A stretch of DNA of 6,173 nt. Source: Candidatus Cloacimonadota bacterium. GTDB taxonomy: Bacteria; Cloacimonadota; Cloacimonadia; Cloacimonadales; TCS61. Shown here in pieces: positions 1 to 4,840 of this stretch; position 1 is the first letter of the stretch, and the number at the start of each line of letters is the position of its first letter. Where the stretch lies: the NCBI GenBank assembly GCA_030667725.1, contig DAOUVH010000061.1:1-6173 (forward strand), read 5' to 3'. The notes below the pieces were generated by a model. It had not been told where the DNA came from, made no database searches, and saw only the letters and a program-made list of their open reading frames with translations. The translations under genes were made by a program, and so were the position numbers.

Positions 1-318
1 GCAAAGGAAGGTACATTTAATGAAGGTGATCCGGTTAAGTCACTTGATGTAGCTATTCTGCAGGATAATTTATTAAACCCAATTTTAGGGATTGGTGATC
101 CAAGAAAAGATAAGAGAATTGATTTTGTTGGTGGAATTCGTGGTTTGGAAGAACTTTCTAAGCGAGTTGATGAAGGTGAAGCAGTTGCTTTTAGTATGTT
201 CCCAACTTCTATAGAGCAACTTATGGCAATAGCTGATGCAGATGAAGTTATGCCTCCAAAATCAACTTGGTTCGAGCCAAAACTTCGCTCCGGTGTGATT
301 ACACATTTACTTGATTAA
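1..318 (+). CDS. DUF1015 (COG4198) family protein, C-terminal part
   Basis: This is the last 105 codons of a gene that begins before the window; reading frame 1 is open from base 1 to the TAA at 316-318. The translation carries the C-terminal signature of the DUF1015 family: the segment DKRIDFVGGIRGLEEL near residues 38-53, then a PTSIEQLMAIADA stretch, and the very conserved ending MPPKSTWFEPKLRSG followed by a short hydrophobic tail. Full family members are roughly 400 residues, so about three quarters of the protein is missing here. The family is widespread in bacteria; its biochemical role is not settled as far as I know. It is often seen near serine or phosphoglycerate metabolism genes, but nothing visible here tests that. 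Family assignment is firm; function is unknown. Confidence 0.88.
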   Translation, partial: AKEGTFNEGDPVKSLDVAILQDNLLNPILGIGDPRKDKRIDFVGGIRGLEELSKRVDEGEAVAFSMFPTSIEQLMAIADADEVMPPKSTWFEPKLRSGVITHLLD

Positions 319-383
319 TTTTTGTAAACACCGAGGTATTGATTTTAATTGTAATATGGAAAAATGCTAAAAGAACACACCCC

Positions 384-397
384 ACGGCTTAAGCCGT
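384..397. repeat. Perfect 14-bp palindrome in the gap upstream of rimO
   Basis: ACGGCTTAAGCCGT reads identically on both strands. It sits directly before the GC hairpin at 399-414, and the two are separated by a single base. As RNA it could form a short hairpin of about five pairs; as DNA it is a symmetrical site. The flanking run of C residues (ACACACCCC before it, ACCCCTC after it) gives the whole block the look of a dispersed intergenic repeat rather than a leader for rimO. This is visible sequence structure; the repeat interpretation is inference. Confidence 0.6.
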
Positions 398-398
398 A

Positions 399-420
399 CC
401 CCTCTCAAGAGGGGATTTTT
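399..420 (+). terminator. Terminator-like GC hairpin after the DUF1015 gene
   Basis: The arms CCCCTC (399-404) and GAGGGG (409-414) pair perfectly around the loop TCAA and are followed by A and five T residues (416-420). That is a plausible intrinsic terminator for the DUF1015 gene ending 80 bp upstream, although the stem is short and the T-run is broken by the A at 415. The same block may instead be part of a repetitive palindromic element that includes the 14-bp palindrome before it. Both may be true. Confidence 0.5.
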
Positions 421-440
421 AGTGAGGTTTTAATAGATTG

Positions 441-504
441 TGCAGGTCGTATCATTCTGATGCGACCAAAATATTTCGGTTCAATCTAAAAAATTGAACC
501 TGCA
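441..504. repeat. Folded two-hairpin element with TGCA ends, REP-like or leader structure
   Basis: Two strong hairpins lie side by side. The first pairs 445-454 with 458-467 over a TTC loop: ten pairs including one G-T wobble. The second pairs 478-485 with 493-500 over a seven-base A-rich loop: eight perfect pairs. Both stems open with GGT and close with ACC. Bases 441-444 and 501-504 are both TGCA and can pair to close the unit into a three-way junction. Alternatively TGCAGGT (441-447) can pair with ACCTGCA (498-504), which would compete with the hairpins. The linker 468-477 is A/T-rich. It ends 20 bp before the rimO start. Such a layout fits a REP-type or other non-autonomous palindromic repeat; a cis-acting leader of rimO is the alternative. 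No transposase is present in the window. Confidence 0.5.
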
Positions 505-524
505 ATGGTGGTAAAGAAAGAGAA

Positions 525-1793
525 ATGAAGAAATTTGCAATAATAAGTTTAGGATGTTCTAAGAATCTGGTTGATAGTGAAGTTTTTGCTTATATCACAG
601 AATCTGCTGGATATGATTATACGGATAAACTTCAAGAAGCTGAAGTGATTATTGTGAATACCTGTGGTTTTATTCTGGATGCTAAAGAAGAGTCTATCTC
701 AACAATTCTTGAAGCTGCAGATTTTAAAACATCTGGGAAATGCAATAAACTGATAGTTACAGGTTGTCTAGTAAAACGATATTTCGAAGATATTAAGAAT
801 TCATTCCCTGAGATTGATGAAGTAATACAATTAAAGGATTTCAACTCTTTTAAAAAAGTATTCGAAATAAGTTCCACAGAAGATAGAAAACTGCTTACAC
901 TTACTCATTTTGCCTATCTACGCGTAAGTGACGGATGCAATAATCTTTGTTCATATTGTGCAATACCTGCAATTAGAGGTCAGCTTAAAAGTGTGCCAAT
1001 TGAAACATTAGTTTCAAATACGGAATCATTGGTAGCAAAAGGTGTAAAAGAGATAATTCTCACAGCTCAAGATACTGCACAATATGGTGTTGATATTTAT
1101 GGAGAGCAAAGACTTCCTGAATTACTGAATGAGTTAAATGCAATTAATGATCTATTATGGATCAGAATCTTATATCTTCACCCTGCTCACATCACATCTG
1201 AATTGATAGATACGATAGCAAAACTTCCAAAAGTTTGCAAATACTTCGAAATTCCCATACAGCACATTAATAATGATATCCTTGGAAGCATGAATAGAAA
1301 TATAACTAAAGAGAGAATAAGAGAGATAATATCAGAGATCCGTGCAAAGATTCCTGATGCTGTTATGCGAACAACTCTTATCACTGGGTATCCTGGTGAA
1401 ACGGAAGAAAGATTTACCGAACTAAAAGATTTTGTGAAGGATATGAAATTTGAACGTCTGGGTGCTTTTGCATATTCCAGAGAAGAGGATACACCCGCTT
1501 ATAATCTGGAACCGCAAATCTCGGAAGAAATTGCAGAGCAAAGAAAAGATGAATTAATGCAGACCCAGCAGGATATTTCTGAAGAATTTCTTGCAGGATT
1601 AGTAGGGAAAAAGATAAAAGTTATCATTGATAAGAAAAGTAGTGAAGAAGGTTTCCTTTTTGAAGGAAGAAGTTATTTTGATTCACCTGAAATTGATGGA
1701 GTTGTTTTCATCACGGAAAGTAAAGGCAAAATTGGTGATATTGTTGAAGTTGAGATCATTGATGCCTGGGAATATGATTTAATTGGAAAATAG
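525..1793 (+). CDS. rimO: Ribosomal protein S12 methylthiotransferase RimO
   Basis: RimO is a radical-SAM iron-sulfur enzyme that adds a methylthio group to the beta carbon of a conserved aspartate of ribosomal protein S12. The 422-residue product has the full family layout. The N-terminal MTTase domain has its three cluster cysteines at C11 (SLGCSKN), C47 (VNTCGF) and C81 (TGCLVKRY). The radical-SAM motif is C138-x3-C142-x2-C145 (DGCNNLCSYCAIP), followed by IRGQLKS. Conserved core stretches include RILYLHPAHIT, QHINNDILGSMNR and TGYPGETEERF. The C-terminal TRAM domain spans about 355-422. SLGCSKNLVDSE and the YLHPxHIT stretch point to RimO rather than MiaB. Length is near the usual 430-450. 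The ATG at 525 places SLGC at the normal distance from the N-terminus; the ribosome binding site is weak (AAAGAAAGAG). trpS follows after 12 bp, so the two are probably cotranscribed. Confidence 0.96.
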   Translation: MKKFAIISLGCSKNLVDSEVFAYITESAGYDYTDKLQEAEVIIVNTCGFILDAKEESISTILEAADFKTSGKCNKLIVTGCLVKRYFEDIKNSFPEIDEVIQLKDFNSFKKVFEISSTEDRKLLTLTHFAYLRVSDGCNNLCSYCAIPAIRGQLKSVPIETLVSNTESLVAKGVKEIILTAQDTAQYGVDIYGEQRLPELLNELNAINDLLWIRILYLHPAHITSELIDTIAKLPKVCKYFEIPIQHINNDILGSMNRNITKERIREIISEIRAKIPDAVMRTTLITGYPGETEERFTELKDFVKDMKFERLGAFAYSREEDTPAYNLEPQISEEIAEQRKDELMQTQQDISEEFLAGLVGKKIKVIIDKKSSEEGFLFEGRSYFDSPEIDGVVFITESKGKIGDIVEVEIIDAWEYDLIGK

Positions 1794-1805
1794 ATTGGAG
1801 GATAG

Positions 1806-2804
1806 ATGAATAAACGAATTGCACTTACTGGAATAAAACCGACCGGTCTTCCACATATTGGGAATTATTTTGGAATGTACATACCGGCACTCGAACTGGC
1901 AAAAGAATATGATACAAGATATTTTATTGCAGATTATCACGCTTTGAATTCGCTTAAGAATCCAGTACTTGTGAAAGAGCTTTCTTATGAAGTTGCTGCA
2001 ACCTGGTTGGCGATGGGTTTAAATCCCAAAGAATCAATATTGTATAAACAATCAGCAGTTCAAGGAACTTTTGAACTCACGACATTTCTTATGGCTTTCA
2101 CTTCTAAAGGTCTGATGAACCGTGCACATTCCTATAAAGCTATGGTTCATAATAATATTGAGAATAGCAAAGATCCTGATGATGGTGTGAATATGGGACT
2201 ATTCACCTATCCCGTTCTTATGGCAGCCGACATACTGCAATTCGACAGCGATGTCGTTCCTGTAGGAAAGGATCAGAAACAACATTTGGAAATGACAATA
2301 GATATAGCTCAATCAATTAATCATAATTATAAAAAGGAACTTCTGAAAATTCCACAAGCTTTAATTCAGGAATCAACAGGATATGTAACCGGTTTAGACG
2401 GCAGAAAAATGAGTAAAAGTTATAATAACACAATTCCGCTGTTTCTTCCTGAAAAGAAGCTTAGAAAATTAATTATGAAGATAGTAACAAACTCACAGAC
2501 TGTAGAAGAATCTAAAGATTCAGATAATTGCAGTATTTTTTCTTTGTACAAGTTATTTGCGAATAAAGATCGGCAAGCTGATTTACGCTCAAAATATCTG
2601 ACCGGTGGAATGGGTTGGGGTTATGCTAAGCAAGAGCTTTTTGAAGTTATGAATGATACTCTTACTTCAATAAGAGATGAATATAACAGGTTAATTGAAA
2701 ACAAGGATTATATCGATCAAATTCTGAAAGATGGAGCAGAGAGAGCGAGTGAAATTGTCTCTGAGAAAATGGCTTTTATCCGAAAAGAAATTGGTTTGGG
2801 ATAA
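1806..2804 (+). CDS. trpS: Tryptophan--tRNA ligase
   Basis: This class I aminoacyl-tRNA synthetase charges tRNA-Trp with tryptophan in the cytoplasm using ATP. The 332-residue product has the expected length and order of motifs. The HIGH-type signature appears as PTGLPHIGNY (residues 12-21). The tryptophan pocket stretch YPVLMAADIL spans 135-144. PVGKDQKQHLEMTIDIA spans 152-168. The KMSKS loop is exact at 201-205 (DGRKMSKSYNN). The C-terminal helical region that recognises the anticodon runs from about 210 to the end. The start is supported by GGAGG seven bases upstream of the ATG. The gene lies 12 bp after rimO with no promoter or terminator between them, so an operon is likely. Its leucine codons favour CTT (12 of 35, against 2 CTC), which matters for the tRNA-Leu(AAG) downstream. 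Confidence 0.97.
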   Translation: MNKRIALTGIKPTGLPHIGNYFGMYIPALELAKEYDTRYFIADYHALNSLKNPVLVKELSYEVAATWLAMGLNPKESILYKQSAVQGTFELTTFLMAFTSKGLMNRAHSYKAMVHNNIENSKDPDDGVNMGLFTYPVLMAADILQFDSDVVPVGKDQKQHLEMTIDIAQSINHNYKKELLKIPQALIQESTGYVTGLDGRKMSKSYNNTIPLFLPEKKLRKLIMKIVTNSQTVEESKDSDNCSIFSLYKLFANKDRQADLRSKYLTGGMGWGYAKQELFEVMNDTLTSIRDEYNRLIENKDYIDQILKDGAERASEIVSEKMAFIRKEIGLG

Positions 2805-2828
2805 TTATATAAATACAATAAAATCTGT

Positions 2829-2856
2829 TTGACACAATATCCAGCATAAATATTTG
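2829..2856 (+). promoter_or_regulatory. Candidate promoter for secG and tRNA-Leu
   Basis: An exact TTGACA -35 box at 2829-2834 is followed after 16 bp by TATTTG at 2851-2856, a weak match to a -10 box. The same bases also partly fit the Bacteroidetes-type arrangement (TTTG at 2828-2831 and one mismatch to TAnnTTTG ending at 2856), so the sigma-factor type is open. It lies in the 81-bp gap between trpS and secG, about 30 bp before the secG start, which is the expected place. The -35 box is the strong part. Confidence 0.45.
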
Positions 2857-2885
2857 TGTTTCGCAGTAAGTAATTAGGAGATAAA

Positions 2886-3239
2886 ATGTACACAGTATTA
2901 ATGGTAATACATGTTATAATTTCAGTATCTTTGATTTTGGTTATTTTAGCTCAATCAAGTAAAGGTGGAGCCCTCGATGGCATGGTCGGTGGAGCAGCAT
3001 CTAACGTTCTTGGTGGTCAGGGTGCATCAAAATTTTTAAAAAATGCAACTCAGGTACTTGCAGTTCTTTTCATGCTCAATTGTATTTTACTTGCTTTCCA
3101 ACTAAAAGGTGGTAAAATATCAACAAGTAGTACAGCAGTTGAAAAGATGAAAAAAGAACAAGTTGTAGAACAACCTGTAGAGCAGGATGAACTTCCGGCA
3201 CTTCCAATTGATGAACCGGTCGAAGAGCCAACAGAATAA
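2886..3239 (+). CDS. secG: Protein-export membrane protein SecG
   Basis: SecG is the small non-essential partner of SecYE that helps SecA-driven export across the inner membrane. The product has the standard two-helix fold: TM1 at about 3-22, a glycine-rich cytoplasmic loop with the family hallmark QSSKGGALDGMVGG (23-36) and VLGGQGASKFL (41-51), and TM2 at about 55-72. The remaining 45 residues are an extracytoplasmic tail. Its last 27 residues contain ten acidic residues, several prolines, repeated VEQ/VEE units and no lysine or arginine after K90. Such tails vary among SecG proteins. AGGAG lies six bases upstream of the ATG. A promoter candidate sits in the preceding gap and a tRNA-Leu starts 6 bp after the stop, so the two may be transcribed together and end at the shared terminator. 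Confidence 0.95.
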   Translation: MYTVLMVIHVIISVSLILVILAQSSKGGALDGMVGGAASNVLGGQGASKFLKNATQVLAVLFMLNCILLAFQLKGGKISTSSTAVEKMKKEQVVEQPVEQDELPALPIDEPVEEPTE

Positions 3240-3245
3240 AAATTA

Positions 3246-3333
3246 GCAGAAGTGGTGGAATTGGCAGACACGCAAGACTAAGGATCTTGTGCCCAATGCG
3301 GGTGTGCGGGTTCAAGTCCCGCCTTCTGCACCA
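3246..3333 (+). tRNA. tRNA-Leu (anticodon AAG), class II, CCA encoded
   Basis: A complete class II tRNA can be folded by eye. The acceptor stem GCAGAAG (3246-3252) pairs fully with CTTCTGC (3323-3329), followed by discriminator A and an encoded CCA. The D-arm region TGGTGGAATTGGCAGACA matches bacterial tRNA-Leu. The anticodon stem CAAGA/TCTTG (3273-3277 and 3285-3289) encloses the loop CTAAGGA, which puts the anticodon AAG at 3280-3282. The long variable arm is GCCC/GGGT (3291-3294 and 3300-3303). The T stem GCGGG/CCCGC encloses TTCAAGT. A long variable arm, discriminator A and anticodon AAG all indicate leucine, reading CUU, and CUC if A34 becomes inosine. In Escherichia coli the tRNA next to secG is leuU, anticodon GAG, which serves the same codons. 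The A at position 34 is the unusual feature. Confidence 0.95.
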
Positions 3334-3338
3334 ATTTT

Positions 3339-3366
3339 AAAGCCGTTCGAAAGAACGGTTTTTTTT
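3339..3366 (+). terminator. Intrinsic terminator after tRNA-Leu
   Basis: CCGTTC (3343-3348) and GAACGG (3353-3358) pair perfectly around a GAAA loop, a stable GNRA tetraloop. The stem extends through G3342-T3359 and A-T pairs at its base into an unbroken run of eight T residues (3359-3366). It starts six bases after the tRNA CCA end and is the clearest terminator in the window. It probably ends the secG-tRNA transcript. Confidence 0.9.
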
Positions 3367-3378
3367 ATTTTCTTTTAG

Positions 3379-3404
3379 CAATTATTTTAGAAACAATTAT
3401 TTTA
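3379..3404. repeat. 11-bp direct repeat upstream of the Cache gene
   Basis: CAATTATTTTA occurs twice, at 3379-3389 and 3394-3404, with a 15-bp period, between the tRNA terminator and the Cache gene start. It overlaps a weak promoter candidate (TTAGCA at 3375-3380, 17-bp spacer, TATTTT at 3398-3403), so it could be a regulator site. In a gap this rich in A and T, chance is also plausible. Confidence 0.3.
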
Positions 3405-3418
3405 TTAATAAGCATATC

Positions 3419-3427
3419 GGAGGTGAT
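3419..3427 (+). promoter_or_regulatory. Near-perfect Shine-Dalgarno site that sets the Cache gene start
   Basis: GGAGGTGAT matches nine consecutive bases of the usual anti-Shine-Dalgarno complement. GGAGG at 3419-3423 is five bases from the ATG at 3429. An in-frame GTG at 3423 lies inside this site and would leave no spacing, so the ATG at 3429 is the start to use. Confidence 0.8.
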
Positions 3428-3428
3428 T

Positions 3429-3977
3429 ATGAAAAGAGCGCTTATCCCATTTTTTATCATTGCATTTTGTATAAGCTTATCAGCAGAAAGTCCAACAGCC
3501 AATGAACCGATGGATGAATCATTATTAGAACAGAGTACTTTTTCCGGTTCAGTATTATCTTCTAGAGAAGATCAAATTAAATATGGAACTCCATTGGAAG
3601 CCAAAATCATGGTTGAAGATGCAATTATTTACATGCAAGTGGGTGATCTTGAAAATGCATTTTTAGATTTCAGAAAGAAAGAAGGACGTTTTCAATTTAA
3701 AGATCTTTATCTTTTTGTTATTGATATGGATGGTAATGTTCTCTGCCATGGAGGTGAGGAAGACCTAATCGGTACAAATGTAATTGATCTGAAAGATTCT
3801 GCCGGTAAATACTTTATTAAAGATTTCATCAAACTCATGGAAGAATCAGATAATGGCTGGAAAGAGTATTATTGGAGAAATTACGAAACTCAGAAAGTTG
3901 AGATGAAACTTACATACCTTAAGAAATTCAATGATAATATCTTTGTGGGATGTGGAGCATATCAGCCAAGATTCTGA
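3429..3977 (+). CDS. Secreted stand-alone Cache-domain (sCache_2-like) protein
   Basis: The 182-residue product begins with a signal peptide: MKR, a hydrophobic stretch to about residue 18, and probable cleavage after SLSA (19). C14 is not in a good lipobox, so it is probably a soluble periplasmic protein. After a low-complexity linker, residues 57-179 resemble a single Cache type 2 sensor domain. Recognisable pieces are the helix AKIMVEDAIIYMQVGDLENAF (split at 58-78), the core strand DLYLFVIDMDGNVLCHGG (92-109), LIGTNVIDLKDSAGKYF (113-129), the GWKEYYWRN turn (143-151) and the final VGCGAYQ (173-179). Cache domains usually sense small carboxylates or similar ligands when attached to kinases or chemoreceptors. 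Here there is no membrane anchor or output domain, so it may hand a ligand signal to a partner or act as a binding protein. That role is inference. It has its own strong ribosome binding site and is isolated from secG by the terminator. Confidence 0.78.
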   Translation: MKRALIPFFIIAFCISLSAESPTANEPMDESLLEQSTFSGSVLSSREDQIKYGTPLEAKIMVEDAIIYMQVGDLENAFLDFRKKEGRFQFKDLYLFVIDMDGNVLCHGGEEDLIGTNVIDLKDSAGKYFIKDFIKLMEESDNGWKEYYWRNYETQKVEMKLTYLKKFNDNIFVGCGAYQPRF

Positions 3978-3988
3978 ATTTCACTGGC

Positions 3989-4414
3989 TTAAGGTTCATA
4001 CGAGAAATTCTGTCCACATAATTTCCAGCTTCCCAGTTCACAGAAGAAATAAGATAAATCTCCATTTTCATCTGAAGGTTCATCAGTAGTAGTGGCATCC
4101 AGATGCATTAAAAAATCGGCAGTCGCATAATTACCATTTAATATTATTTCAATATTCTCAAGGATCAATTCATCATTATCATTTAACCGTATTTCCCATC
4201 TGATTCTCTCAAAATCGTGGTCATCACCATCATGAAGAAAATCTTGATGATAATATTGCATAATGCCTTCAATATTATCCATGTTAAAATTAGATTGAAT
4301 TGAATCCAGAATATCAAGGATCGCATTCTTATCCAGTTCTTCAGGTGATGTTGTATCACATGAAGTTGTGAAAATGAGTATTATTGCAAATAATGGGAAA
4401 AAATATTTTTTCAT
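3989..4414 (-). CDS. Small putative lipoprotein with an NTF2-like look
   Basis: This is a 141-residue product of unknown function. The N-terminus MKKYFFPLFAIILIFTTSC is a lipoprotein-type signal with the acylated cysteine probably at C19; the -3 residue is threonine rather than the usual leucine, so the lipobox is imperfect. Aspartate follows at +2, which in Escherichia coli favours inner-membrane retention. The mature part starts with a helix (about 26-45), then IMQYYHQDFLHDGD (51-64), a beta strand ELILENIEIILNGNYATADFLMHL (split around 82-105), an acidic loop, and CELGSWKLCGQ (125-135). This order recalls the NTF2/SnoaL-like fold, a tentative reading. C125 and C133 could form a disulfide. 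Its start lies 9 bp after the stop of the membrane-protein gene, whose stop codon overlaps the likely ribosome binding site (TAGGAAAA). It converges on the Cache gene with 11 bp between stops. Confidence 0.65.
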   Translation of the reverse strand: MKKYFFPLFAIILIFTTSCDTTSPEELDKNAILDILDSIQSNFNMDNIEGIMQYYHQDFLHDGDDHDFERIRWEIRLNDNDELILENIEIILNGNYATADFLMHLDATTTDEPSDENGDLSYFFCELGSWKLCGQNFSYEP

Positions 4415-4423
4415 TTTATTTTC

Positions 4424-4825
4424 CTATTTATAAACGTAAATTTTGAAATCACCAATATCATCAGGATCATTAAGCGGCATATTGAATTTCTGCAAAACTT
4501 TAATATATCTTTTTCTGGTTTTTGGTGGAATGGAAAGGTGTGTGAGTTTGTTAGCAAGCAGTTCTCCTGATTTTGTATAGATCTCGATCATAAAAGATTT
4601 TTCAAGTTCTATACTCGCACGGCTGGCAATGGTAAAGGAGATATCTAAACTTATGCGGGTTATGTTAGAAAGCTGGATATCAGATATTTGCAGATTATCA
4701 CCTTGAGTTTTCTTCCAACAGGTGTGAAGTAGAAAACCTATGATAACAGCCAACATCAAAATTAATTTTGTTGCTGCTGGAACAGCTCTTTTCTTGTTAA
4801 TATCGATCCTATCAACTGATTTCAT
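4424..4825 (-). CDS. Small single-pass membrane protein of unknown function
   Basis: I do not recognise this 133-residue protein. It has a basic N-terminus (MKSVDRIDINKKRAVPAATK), one transmembrane helix at about 19-36 (LILMLAVIIGFLLHTC), and about 95 residues outside. With the positive charges before the helix, the C-terminal part should lie on the extracytoplasmic side. That part alternates hydrophobic and polar residues (ISDIQLSNITRISLDISFTI, around 47-66; FMIEIYTKSGELLANKL) and ends with FKIYVYK, which suggests a beta-sandwich similar in style to LEA14/FxLYD-type domains; this is only a resemblance. AAGGAG lies upstream of the ATG at 4825, supporting the start. It is 15 bp downstream of gpmI and 9 bp upstream of the lipoprotein gene, so it probably shares the gpmI transcript. 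Confidence 0.65.
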   Translation of the reverse strand: MKSVDRIDINKKRAVPAATKLILMLAVIIGFLLHTCWKKTQGDNLQISDIQLSNITRISLDISFTIASRASIELEKSFMIEIYTKSGELLANKLTHLSIPPKTRKRYIKVLQKFNMPLNDPDDIGDFKIYVYK

Positions 4826-4840
4826 TATTTCTCCTTAATT

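Noticed and set aside
322..357. Possible sigma-70 promoter in the gap after DUF1015 (TTGTAA, TTTAAT or TAATAT)
   Set aside because: Spacings of 15, 24 or 7 bp do not fit well, and a transcript from here would meet the terminator-like hairpin at 399-420.
3050..3315. Minus-strand open frames overlapping secG and the tRNA
   Set aside because: They lie antisense to a certain gene and a tRNA, have low-complexity serine/cysteine or leucine-rich translations, and lack ribosome binding sites.
3423..3428. GTG at 3423 as the Cache gene start
   Set aside because: It lies within the Shine-Dalgarno sequence GGAGGTGAT; the ATG at 3429 has correct spacing and gives a normal signal peptide.
3976..4010. Inverted repeat GAATTTC / GAAATTC between the convergent Cache and lipoprotein genes, as a bidirectional terminator
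   Set aside because: Only seven AT-rich pairs with a loop of 21 bases and no T-run on either side; too weak. No convincing terminator is visible for either gene, so transcripts may overlap.
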